This document shows, in pieces, positions 34,011 through 46,745 of a stretch of 64,000 nucleotides of DNA. Numbering within the stretch: the stretch's first letter is position 1; each line of letters starts with the position of its first letter. A model generated the notes under the pieces. It had not been told where the DNA came from and made no database searches. It saw only the letters and a list, made by a program, of their open reading frames with translations. The position numbers were made by a program, and so were the translations under genes. This stretch comes from Phyllostachys edulis (taxonomy: Eukaryota; Streptophyta; Magnoliopsida; Poales; Poaceae). The DNA lies in assembly GCA_036346405.1 (NCBI GenBank), contig CM070546.1, positions 97,008,288 to 97,072,287 on the forward strand. Direction: 5' to 3'.

Positions 34011-35769
34011 CAGTATGACAGGACCCAAAAATATGATTCAGGAACCCTCTGTGTATTATAAACTAGTCCCAGATCAGTAGCGGTAATGAAATACCATCCA
34101 TTTATTCGATTTAACTAAAAAGATCTCAAAGTAATAAATAGTAATAATAACTGGACCTTATGGTCAATGTTTACTTAACTTACCACGCAGGCCTAAAGAA
34201 ATGAATAAACTCTTGCAGCGGAACGAAACTCTTGAAATAGCCAATCAACATGCCCACGGGCAATCGAGTGGAGAACGCATCCTAATCCGCAAAATCTTCA
34301 TAGTATTCTTGGGCGAAGAACTCTTAAGCAGCTTGATATCCGTCAACTGAGCAACAATGGCGTAAAGCCGTGAGTATATAAAGTACTCAGCAAATCGTGG
34401 GGAAATATATGCAAATAGTATTCGTGCAAGGTTTGAACAAAGGTTAGCTGTATGGTTGTTTTGCATAAAGCAACATTGATAATAAATACAATTAATAGAT
34501 TGAAATGCGTAATTGAAAAGAATAGTAAATAATTTCTTTGAAACAACTAGTGAACTCCCCATTCACTTCCCAAGACAAACCACCAAGTGAATTACCCATT
34601 TACCAAATCAACATTATATTCATCAAGTGAACTTCCCAGTCACACTCCGACTCATTTTATAAAGAAACTCTATCTCTTGTGTGAAATCCCCGGACATATT
34701 TATAACCAAGGACGCGGTTATTCGAATAGATCAATTAACACTCTGCAGAGGTTATACACCTTACCCATAAGATATAACTAGTGTAGCAATCACCAATCAT
34801 AACAAAACCTTTCAGCAATTTCATTTCAATAATTGACTCTCCCATTGTACATACTGTCACCCTAACCTCATCGTTGGTTTGACGCACACCGTTGGACCTA
34901 GAGACGATAAACCTCGCCCATAGATGTGACCTTAGAAAGGGTATACACCTCCAACCATATGCTACCTGAGTAGTCAATGCCGAAACTCCATAACTTACTA
35001 AGTTAGACATGTCCCATACTAGGCATGAGGTTATACGAAAAGGCCTAGTTTAATGGCGCACAAGATTAAGTCCTTGACAAGTTACTCAGGCGAGTCTAAC
35101 ACAAACCCACACTACTACAAAAAGGCTAATACTGGATGCCTCATCACAGACGGTTGACCAAAACCGTCTATATTACATGCAATCACAGACGGTTTTGGTT
35201 TAAAGACTGTATGCGTATTCTCGCTCCACTAAAACCGCTCGTGAAGAGGTAATATCACGACGGTTCATAGCTAAACCATCATGAATTATCACATACGGTT
35301 ATTGTTAATAATCGCATGCGTGGTAATTCTACATATCCTGACGATTTTCAACAAAGAACTGTCATGAAACATCACGACGGTTCTTAACAATAACCGTCGT
35401 GATATTACTACATATCATAAACAGTTTTTGTTATAACCGCTGCGTGATAATATCGTTCTGACTCGGTTGAAGCGATGAGTTTCTTCGTCGCCGATGCACG
35501 CGTCTCTTCATCGCATCCGTTTCGGCTCCCCGATGCGTCTCTTCGTCTCACGCTCTGAATTTATTCCTTGTTTTATAAAAAGGATCATCCTCCATCGAAG
35601 ATGATCATCCCCACATATAGATGATCTAGTACTTATACAAAAAAAATAGAAATGGCTGCCTCTTCTGTTTTCTTGTCGCCGGCATTGATGGCCTACTCAG
35701 CCGCTTTGTCACGAAGCACCTCTCTCGTTATCGTTGAACCGTCTTTGCGGAAGAACATTGTTTCAACAG

Positions 35770-36181
35770 TGTCTTCACTCCTTTGTCCGAGAATTTGCCG
35801 AAGCAGGTGACGGCCACCTTCCGCCGTCTTGACATCCTCCTCCGCCGCGTCTTCTAGGTAATCTCCCACTTTCGGCGAGTTTACCACGTCATCGACGTGG
35901 TCCTCCAAAACAACGTTGCACGTCTCCAAGAGGCTTGCCGTCACTTGGACTACTTAATCGAGGCAGCAGGCGACCGAGTTGGCCAAGTCGAGACCCCTCA
36001 AGCAAGGGAAGAGAGCCTACGGGCTCAATTCTTCTTAGTTCAACGATCGAGGGTCTTGGAGACACTTGAGCAATGGCGTCGTAGTGGATGCATTCGAGCT
36101 TCGTTCAATCACGAACTGCCTTGCCTCGACGCCTCCTACGAAGTATTGAAGACGGAGATAGCAGCCTACCTCCGCCACTAG
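35770..36181 (+). pseudogene. Unrecognised coding fragment inside the CACTA element
   Basis: One frame reads KQVTATFRRLDILLRRVF, a stop at about 35855, then VISHFRRVYHVIDVVLQNNV and on through HLDYLIEAAGDRVGQ and RSRVLETLEQWRR to a stop at 36179. The composition is protein-like (amphipathic, alpha-helical, Leu/Arg/Glu-rich), unlike the surrounding AT repeats. I do not recognise the family. An intact 94-codon frame from the ATG at 35897 remains. It is possibly a captured host exon. Confidence 0.4.
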
Positions 36182-36273
36182 AAAAACTTTGTTATATGTT
36201 GAAAATTCCAAAATGTAAAAAAAAAATCTAGTTTGGAGGTAAAGTTACAACATTAATTATATGTTGAATTATT

Positions 36274-36276
<3 letters not shown>

Positions 36277-36339
<63 letters not shown>

Positions 36340-36366
36340 AGATGGTTTAGTGGAACAAATTAATTA

Positions 36367-36424
<58 letters not shown>

Positions 36425-36434
36425 ATACATACAT

Positions 36435-36473
<39 letters not shown>

Positions 36474-36475
36474 GT
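36277..36475. repeat. (TC)n and (TA)n / (CA)n microsatellites
   Basis: (CT)n lies at about 36279-36304, (TA)n at 36303-36337 and 36371-36420, and (AC)n followed by (AT)n at 36433-36473. Confidence 0.95.
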
Positions 36476-37462
36476 TAAAGCAAATTTTCAGCAGCATTTA
36501 AATGACAAAATTGACATATAAACATGTAATTTCTTCATGTCATGTAAGTGTATATACAAGATAAATATACTTGAGAAAAAAACCATTTCACAGATGGTTC
36601 CATAATGGAACCGTCTGTGATAATTATCACTAACGGTTCCATAATAGAACCGTCTGTGATAAGTCGCTTTATTAGTAGGAGTCCGGCCGCTAGGGTTTGC
36701 GCCCACCCTAACTCGTCACTCCCCAGCGCACTTACTCTCGTCCGTTCCACTCCCCACCTCGACGCCGCCTTGAAACCCGTCGCCGTCCTTCTTCAAGTAA
36801 ATGCATGGGGTTGTGACACCACTCTGACTTGCACAAGACACTCGTCACGATAGTAGTGTCTTGTGTAGTGTCAGGGTCGTGCCACAACTACGGTGACACC
36901 GCCACCCAAGCCACTGGGCTTGCCCCCGCGTGTCGCCTGTGCTGCCATGGCTTGGTTCTCCTGCTCGACCTCCTGCGCTCGGGCCCTGGCCCCCTAGCTT
37001 TGCTTTCCCCATCCTCCCTCTATTCTCCTCTAGATCTGTTAGCTTAATGTCTTTTGTTGAGTTTAATTTTTATGCTTGAGCCTTAAGTTGTGTCCTGATA
37101 TTTGTGTGATTTATGCAAGGTGAAGCAGATGGATAAGGGTTGTGCTGGTGGTGGGGTTGCCGCTGTGGTTGCGTTGTACTGAGGTATCACCCTACCTTAC
37201 TCCCTCTCTGTCTCTACCCCCCTTGCTCTGTGATGAAAATAGCTAGTGCTCTACGATGGATGCCAAGGGCTACTACTGGTGTGGTGAGTTTGGACACCCT
37301 GGGTCTTGCTGTCTTGCTGTTGAACTGCTCAAAGATATTAATAGTCTTATGCTGAAATTGAATTGATAATTAGTTCATATTAATAGTCCCCTACCATTCC
37401 ATTCATAATCTCTTCTCTATAAAGTCTCCAAGCGTTGGTTGCTTGTGCCATTAAAACCTCAT

Positions 37463-38217
<755 letters not shown>

Positions 38218-40612
38218 CCGATTTTAATGGCACAAGTACCACCGCTAGGATTTATAGAGAAAAGTCATCATAGACGGTTTCACCACAAACCGTGCATGAT
38301 GTATACTTATTACAGAGCGGTTTCAATCACAAACCGTCTGTGATAGGTTCCTATCACAGATGGTTTCAGTTAATAACCGTCTGTGAAAGTATGCATCACA
38401 GACGGTTTGAAAACCGTCTGTGATGACCTCATGTCATCACTGACCCATAAACTCAGACAGCTCACGAAACCGTTTGTGATGACGTTTTGGAACCGTCTGT
38501 GAATAACTTTTCTGTAGTAGTGCCACAACGTGTTAAATCCACACCTTCACTACATAACCGCTGGCCCGAGCAAAAATCATTTTATTTAACCAAGACCAAT
38601 GATATACCCTATCATGGTACACAAATTTTAATAACAGTGGCTAACCATCACGATTCCATATTTCATTAAGTCAAGATTAATCATTATGACACATGAGATA
38701 ATGAACCATCACAACTAAGCATGACTAAGCATCTGTACAATACCCATGTTGATGATATAAATATGTCCAACTAAAATTATCCATACTAGGATGACAAAGG
38801 ATTCATGGCATTCAATTAATCAATGAAGTTATAATGGCAACAGGTGATAACTAATCCCAAAACAATTTGTATAAAGATAGTATGCAGTTGTATCAAATAA
38901 TATACTTTTGAAATCATAGGTTCAATATGATCAAAGGACCACAACTTGCCTTGGAATAAATCTTAGGATTGATCTTGATCTTGGTACACTCCTCCTTGCT
39001 CAAAATTCCCCGATGTATCAATGTCTACTCGTAAACAAAGCAAATAAACCAAATAAATACAAAATAGAGATAAAACAAACTCCAAAAATTAAATAAAAAT
39101 ATCGGATAAATAGAGCTTGAATTTAGATGAATTTAGACATTAGAATGAGCTCAAACGGAGTTCGGATGAAGAAGATATGGCTTTTGGAAGATTGAAATCA
39201 CATGAAATTATGAAAATCATAATTTATGGATTTACTGGAGTTATTTTTCCGAAGGAAAAGATAATTATGATGTCAGCTGACATCAGCAGTGGATTTTTAG
39301 AATTAAAATAAATCCCAGAAAACTAATCTGACAAGTAGGCCCTATGTGTCATTGACACGGTGCACGGCGGACTGGGTTCACGGGATTTTGTGTCTAGGGT
39401 TTGGGCTGACTGTGCCATGTGAGCACTGACTCAGATGACATGTGGCGACATGCGGGCCGAAGTGATGGCGTGGCTGATGAATTGGCGATGACGTGGATGC
39501 CACATGTGTGGATTGACGCTAACTCAGGCTGAGACACACTGGCGATGACCTAGCTGATACCTCTACGACATATCAGCACAAGGGCTGAGTTGGCTAACCA
39601 TGTGGACCGCCACGTAGCTTGCCGACGGTGAAGGCTTGGATTCGTATGGAAACGGCGAATGGTGGCTCGCCGGTGGTGGTGAAGGCGCTCAGCCTAACCA
39701 ACGTGACTTGGGGATCTTGGTGACACGGTCCTTTTACCCCAACAACAACCATAATGGTGGTGGAGCCATGGCCGGTGGCGAAACGGCGTGGCAATTACAA
39801 CAATGGAGAGATGACGACGCTCCCAGGACGAAACCGTGCGCACTAGATAGGACTCAATGCGACGAACTCGGCGCGGTGCTCGAAGGCGGTAGGAGCTCAC
39901 CGACGGTGACGAAATCGTCGAAGAACTAAGGCGGCGACGCTAGGGTTCCAACTCTGATTCTGGTGGCTAGGTTTGAATACAGGGTGTCTGGCTTTGGGGA
40001 AAAGGCAGCGGAGGCTGAGGCGGTCCTCGTGACGCGGTTGTGGGGCCTTAAATAAGGTCGAAGAGGCGGAGTCCAAATCGAGGACGGCGGTGGAGCGTGC
40101 GAAAAAATCAAAAAGAGGCACGGGTCGGGACGATGAACAATGAACCTGGTGGGGTCCACTCATCAGCAATCGCGGCTTAGTGAGGAACGCGTGACAAAAG
40201 GCGTTGCTGCGGCTGATGGGTGGGGTCACGGTGGCGTGCTCGCAGAGGGAGGAAAGGAGATGGGCTTCGGGCGGTTTTGGGTCGGAATAGAATAGAATTG
40301 GGCCAAGCTTAAGGAGATTCGACCCAAAGGCTATTTCTGAGATTATTAATAGATTTTCTAATTTAAAAATACCAGAAATTTCAAATAGCGAATTAAAAAT
40401 AGCAAATAAACATAGAAAAATTCTAGAAAATATATCCAAGCACATAAAACCCAAATACAATAGTTGTGACAATAGTTGTTGTTGAGATTAATCATATTAA
40501 ATTGTTTTTGATTCATGAAAATTCATATTAAGCTTTAACTTTAACAGAAAAATTCAACTGATTATTTTTATTTTTAAAACTTTAAAACAAACCAAATTTT
40601 TTGGATATTACA

Positions 40613-43600
40613 CAATATGCTCCAAAGCAGCAATCTCCTCGGACATTGCGAGCTGCCACTCATGGTGAGCAGCAGCCTCATGGTAGGTCGTAGGCTCAAA
40701 AAAGCAACTACGCAAAGCCATAAGCCAGAGGCCCGACAGGTGTGACAATCACGAAGATCATATCTGGGAGAAGGTGGAGTAGGACCCAGCAAAGACAGAG
40801 AAGAAGAACTAGGAACAGAGTCCAGCAAAGATAGAGGCTCAACTGGAGAAGGAGTAGGTTGAGGACGGCGAGAGTAGTGCATAGAAAAGGGTGAAATCTC
40901 AACAAAAGAGCAGGAAGAAAACTCCAGTGGAGGGGGAACAGGTAGAGTCGGAGGAGAGAGAGGTGAAGAAGGTGGAGGATGAAATGAAACAGATGTGGAA
41001 AGCTGAGAGTCAAAAGAAAAAAATCAAAAATGAGATCGACTCAACAAGAGAATCGAAGTTGACAGTAGGGGAACGAGGGTTGTAAGGTCAGGACTCGTCG
41101 AAAGTGACATCCTGAGAGATCCTCATCATGCGAGTGACATGATTGTAGCAATGATAACCCTTATGCTCAAGACAATAGCCAAGAAAAACACACTCAACTG
41201 TCTGAGTAGTTAGCTTAGTGCACTCACAAGGTGGAAGAAGGACAAAGCAGACATAGCCAAAACTGCGAAGGTGACTGTACTCTAGAACGCGACCATAGAG
41301 ACGCTCGACAGGATTACAACCCTAAAGGGCAGTGGAAGGTTGCATGTTGATGAGAGCGCGAGCTGTCTCAAGCAAGTAACGATGCTTACGCTCAGAGAGA
41401 CCATTCTGAGCGTGAGCACTAGGACAAGAGTACTGGGGAAGAGTACCTTGCTCAGCGAGAAAGCAATGCAAAGAAGCAGATAGGTACTCACCAGCAGAGT
41501 CAGTATGAAACACACGAATGGCCGAATCAAATTGAGTGCGAACCATGGTGGCTAACATCTAGTAAATGTAGAGAACCTTACCGCGAGAGGATATGAAGTA
41601 GATCCAAGTATAACGAGAATAATCATTAATAAAGATCACATAGTAGCAATGACCCCCTTTCGAAACGAAGGGAGTTAGACCCCAAATATCAGAGTGAACA
41701 AAATCAAAATGATGAGTAGAAAAGAATCACTAGAGGGATAGGGGAGTTGCAGCTCCTTGCCAAGCATGCAACCCATATAATGTAAAAAGGTGTCCCCAGA
41801 AACAAACCCAAGAACACCACGACCTACAAGTGATGATAGATGTAATCCACAGAGATGACCCAAACAGTGGTGCCACTGAGCGAAGGAAGTAGTGGAGGAC
41901 GTGGCAAAAATGGATGCAGTGGTAATGGCTGACTGGCTAGTTGAGACAGCAGAAGGGAGATGCAGCCAGTCAAGTTCTCAAAGACGCTGCGAATCACAGC
42001 GCTAAGGGCCAATACCAAGCAAAGTCCCCGTGCGACGGTCCTGGATACAACAAGATTCAGACTCAAGAACAACACGACATTTATGATCAGTGATTTGACC
42101 AGTTGACATAAGCTGCATAGTAAACTGAGGAACATGAGAGACTACAGGAACATGAAAATAAGAAGTGGAAAGAATGCATCGGCCTGCAACAGGAAGAGAG
42201 GTACCATCTGTAGTTTGAATAGTAGAAGGAAGAGCTGCGGGACTCACGGAAGTAAGATGGGTAGAATCTAGTGTCATCTGAAAGGAAGCACCAGAATCTA
42301 AGATCCACGAAGACAAGATACCTGACGAGCGGGAGGCGGAGGCGTAGAAGACTGCTGAGAAGCAAGAGCCAGACAAGCAGAACCCGAGGAGTCCGACGAC
42401 GAACCAACACCGAAGCGCTGGAGAAGGGAGAGGAGCTGCTACGTAGCGTCACTAGAGGAGCCCTGGTGAGAATTGCCAGCTCTTGAGCCCTGGAGAGGAG
42501 CACCAGCTCCTGAGTGGGAGGGACCCCAAATCCCTTCGGGGGACGTCCACCCCGGTGACCCTGGTCCCTCCTACGCTTTGTAGCCGCTTCGATACTGTGG
42601 CGTCCACCACGGCGGTAGGTGCGAGAGAGACCCCGAAGAGAAGCAAAGAACCACCGGTGTCCGGGGCGAGAGGGACCACGATTCATTCTTGAAGGAGCAA
42701 TGGCCAAGTAGACAAGACAGTCTGCATCTAACCCGCACCACGATGACAAGTCTCCTCATCACGCACACCCGTGAGGGCATCCACCAAGCTCGGGCGCGGG
42801 TGGCAAGTTAGGAGTTGAGCACACATGGTCTCGAACTCAGGCTAGAGACGTGTTAGGTGAGTTTCCTAGTGAGCTTAGATCCGCACACAGCAGGGACAGG
42901 TCCGGTAGACATCTGGCCCTAGAGAGTCAAGCTAACGCCACACCGTAGACATTTGCTGGTAGAAGTCATCCATGATGGCATCGAGCTGTTGAAGAGAATG
43001 TGCCTGGTGCACAACAGAGAGATACATAGCATCACTCATCGGCTGGTAGTGAGCTCGGAGGTGCTCCCACATAAGTTGAGTCGTCAACAGCTCTACTGCA
43101 ACCATGGAGATGGCCACGGGCATGCTACCCACTAAGATTAGCACGAGCCGCAGCATCCTGCCATCTCTCGTGGGCGTGCAACTTAGACTGGTAGAGCTCT
43201 AGGGCCTCCTCGGTCTGCAAAGATGATGACCTCTGAAGTCGCTCGATCCGCACCAAGAGGGAAGAGCTGGTAGAACTGGCGGCGTAGGGTGAGGTAGGTA
43301 GGGTTGCTCACGCGGTGAGATGACCCCAGAGGCACTGGCTATTGAGGTGAATCTTCAGGTGAACAGCTCACTCCCGAAAGTTCGTCCCATCGAAACAAAC
43401 CAAAAGAAGCGAGATGGCGAGGGAGCTGCCGGCGGAAACCATCTAGAGCAGAGTGGTGGCGTGGATGTCAAGGTTCGGGGCTGGAGAGGCCAGATCGGGA
43501 GCCAGGACGGCTGAAGCTGGCCGGGTGGCATGCTAATGGCGGTGGCCCAGGCGCAGCACCAGAGCACGGGAGACAGTGGCTGCCGCTCGGGAGGCACGAC

Positions 43601-43975
43601 ACTAGGCTCCAGCGGCAGCGGCCAACGTCAAGAGGGGCCCGGATCACGTGGATGGTAGGATCCAGCGCAGGTGGCACGGATTCGGCCCAGGCGGCGCGGG
43701 GATAACGGGATCCGACGCGGATCCAGCTCGGTCTGCGCGGGGATGACGAGATCCAGCGCGGATTTGGCTCGGGCGGCGTGGGGACGGTGGGATCCGACGG
43801 TGGGGACATGGGATCTGGCGGCGGTGGCGCTAGCTCCGGCGGAAGGAGGCTCGGCGGCGCCCGTTAAGAAAAAAACAGAGCAAGCGGAAGAAGAAGAAGA
43901 AGAAAAGGAAAACAGAGCAGGCGGAAGGTGTGTTCGGACACGAGGACAACAGCGGTGGCGGCGGCAGCTGTCTGG
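40613..43975 (-). pseudogene. Copia gag, protease and integrase remnants
   Basis: Read on the minus strand: gag at about 43150-42930 (MWEHLRAHYQPMSDAMY, HQAHSLQQLDAIMDDFY), protease at about 42310 (SWILDSGASFQMT), the GAG-pre-integrase region with TGTLLGIG at about 42010, integrase at about 41860-41340 (VFHTDSAGEYLS, HAQNGLSERKHRYLLETARA), and a Pro/Ser-rich linker at 41010-40620. Each lies in its own short frame separated by stops or shifts. The first 600 bp after the primer site (43330-43930) are GC-rich and not convincingly coding. Upstream of the reverse transcriptase the coding part is interrupted by the solo LTR. Confidence 0.85.
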
Positions 43976-43982
43976 GTTTCCA

Positions 43983-44100
43983 TGGCTCTAATACCTTTTT
44001 GGAATGAGGCTTGATCTATTCCAATAGACCAAAAGACCAAATATACAAGTTACCGTGTAGGTAAATATGTAACAAGCACCCTATACAAACTAACATCTAA
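43983..44100 (-). repeat. Primer binding site and 5' LTR of the copia element
   Basis: GGCTCTAATACC on the plus strand (43984-43995) is the complement of GGTATTAGAGCC, the tRNA-Met primer site with one change. It abuts the LTR at about 43997-44100. The LTR has lost its first bases on the outer side (it ends CATCTAA, not CATCTAACA). Confidence 0.8.
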
Positions 44101-44937
44101 ATGGTACAACGTAATCATCTGCTATAGCTCGTTTGACCTTTTTTCTCTCTCTCAATCACAGTAAGTAAAAGTTCGCTTTCGGCCAGGATGCATATGCAAA
44201 GGAATTTCTAGCTAGGCAGTTGGGCATTTCACAGCTTGTACAATAAACAAAAATTGCACTTTGGTCTAAAAAGTATGTAAGTTACAAGAATCTACACAAC
44301 GCACAAGCATCTTAAATGTATAGACTGGCACCATTGAATTGCATTGGTAGGTGCTTGGCAGTCTTATCACTTGGGGCCTGGAAGCAGGGAATTCCAAAGG
44401 AAAGGAACCCTCATACCGCTAACGTGCGGTGGGCTCTGCATGATCAATCCTACACAAACAGACAGGAGCAATGACTACCGAGGAGAGCACCGCAAGCTTG
44501 TCCGATAAAAACCTGTTTGAATGGGGACGGTAAGCAAGGTGCTGGACACACTATCTGCAGCTGAGTGGTCACTTGTCGCTCTGTTGGCTGTTTTGCACAT
44601 CAAATCTGGTTTGATCAGTAGTCTTCAATCGACTTGCGTTGCGTGCTTTACAGTGACATCAGTGCTTTGGGCATCGCAATAGAGACATGAGAGTTGGGTA
44701 ACCTGCTGTCAAATTTGTTCTGAACCATCTGAATGTAGGGCATGTGATCTCTCTTCCGAGCGTAATCCTCTGGAGTGCAGCCAGTAGCATCACGAGCATT
44801 TTTCCATGCTTTGATTCCCAGCTGTGACATTTAGGCAGAGTTAAAAAAACAAAAAAAAAAGGCGAGAAAAATTGCAGGCAGAAGCCAAAAGTACCCATAG
44901 TTTTCTTGTTCACAACAAATTCCCAAAGTAAATTAAA

Positions 44938-45788
44938 GGAAAAATTAGCTCAGTGACATCGCGCTAGAGCGTAATCAGGGGAATAACACTCCATTCGTGA
45001 TGCACTGGAAAATACATCGCGAACACCAAAAAATTAGACGAATGATATCGCTGCCAGTTACTTCCGTTTCCAGAATTTTTTAAATATGGAAAATGAGCTA
45101 AAAAATTTATTAATTTTTTGTGGAGCGTCCCGATACAGTTTAATTGCTTTGTATTTTTTTTTTCAAAACTTTGTACGTTCTAATTTTGTCTCTAAAATTC
45201 ATTTAAGTATACTGTTTGTCGAAATTTTCTAATATAGAAAATAAGGTCCAAACATTATAAATTTTTTTCAGGCTTCTTACATAGTGGACTTAATTTTGTA
45301 ATTTTTTCAGAATTTTTACAAAAATAATTAATACAATTTCATAATGTGCTTACATTATGAAATATTAGACTCCTTACAAAGGACATTATGAAATTGCATT
45401 AATTAATTTTGTAAAATTCTGAAATAATTATACAATCAAGTACACTATGTAAGGAGCCTTTAAAAAGTTCATAATGTTTGGACCTCATTTTCTATATTAG
45501 AAAATTCCTAAAAATAGTATACTTAAATGAATTTTAGAGACAAAATCATAACATATAAAGTTTTGAAAAAATACACAAGTAATTAAACTGTGTCGGGAGA
45601 CTCCAAAAAAAATTCATAATTTTTTGAACTCAGTTTCTATATTTAAAAAATTCTGGAACGGAAGTAACTGGCGGCGATATCATTCGTCTAATTTTTTTGT
45701 GTTCTCGATGTTATTTTCCAGTGCGTCACGAACGAAGTGTCGTTTCTCCGATTACGCTTTAACACGATATCACTGAGCTAATTTCCCC
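44938..45788. mobile_element. Long foldback element in a SPL15 pseudogene intron
   Basis: About 400-bp arms are inverted copies: AATTAGCTCAGTGACATCG on the left and its reversed counterpart CGATATCACTGAGCTAATTT on the right, continuing through TTCCGTTTCCAGAATTTTTT and beyond. The centre is near 45365. Flanks TAAA (44934-44937 and 45789-45792) are a short target duplication. It lies in the intron 44822-46208 of the pseudogene and has no coding content. Confidence 0.8.
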
Positions 45789-46745
45789 TAAATGAAAAGG
45801 CTGAAGGTAAACCATGTTTGATCCAACACTTCTTGTAGAACTCTGAGGTGATACAATATACCTCTACAAGATCTACTCGACACTAATAAAACAGTTATCT
45901 AACCTTCATTACCACACAAACTAAGTTTCGACAAAATTCCTTTCGTTTTTTTATTGAGATGTAGAAAAAAAATCTGCAGGACCATGGCTTCAGATGAAAA
46001 TATTTGGCGTGCAGAATTAGGTTCTTGCACTAAATGTTTGTTTACTATTTTTTTCCCCAAGAGAGGTACACTAGGAATCATAAATTTTAGGCTGCTTTGA
46101 GTGTAATTGTGCAATTTTGATATAGGAAGGAAGCTAAGACAGGTAAGAAAAGGGAATACATTTATCAATTCAGTAAATACATTCACCACGAGAGTTTAGA
46201 GTAAGTACCTGCTGAGGATCACCGGTTAAAGCATCTAAAACACTAGCAGCATCACTGATTGTGGCTGCAATATGAAGAGGTGTAATATTTGACGGACCAG
46301 TTACGTCAGGTGTAAACAAGAACCGAACTGGAGCCACGGCTCCACTGTGCACCGGTGCAAAATTTGTTGTGTATCTTAAAAGAAAATCAACCGAAGGTTT
46401 TGACCGCTTGTTGACAACGGTGAATATAAAATCTTCTCCCAGGGCAAATTCAACTGGTGAGGGGCGATCTAGTTCAATATTACCCTGGAACAAGGTGTCC
46501 AGAAGCTTCTTTACAACAGCACACCATTCTTGATCAATCGCAAAGGATAGCAGCATCTAAATCTTGCAACAGGAAAACCCTCAGTACAATACTGTGGTGT
46601 CTCAGATGTAGCTTGTGTGTGGCTCCTTTGAAGAAGCCAACCGATTTCTTGTAAAAAATTGAAGGCTTGGTTGCAAGAAGCCATCAGATCCTCTCTTCCT
46701 TCCAAGGTGTCACAAAATGCAATCTCCTTATATAAAAGGGCGCAT

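Noticed and set aside
39594..40472. Minus-strand 191-codon frame and overlapping frames
   Set aside because: They lie inside the gypsy solo LTR leader portion; composition and position match LTR leader, not a gene.
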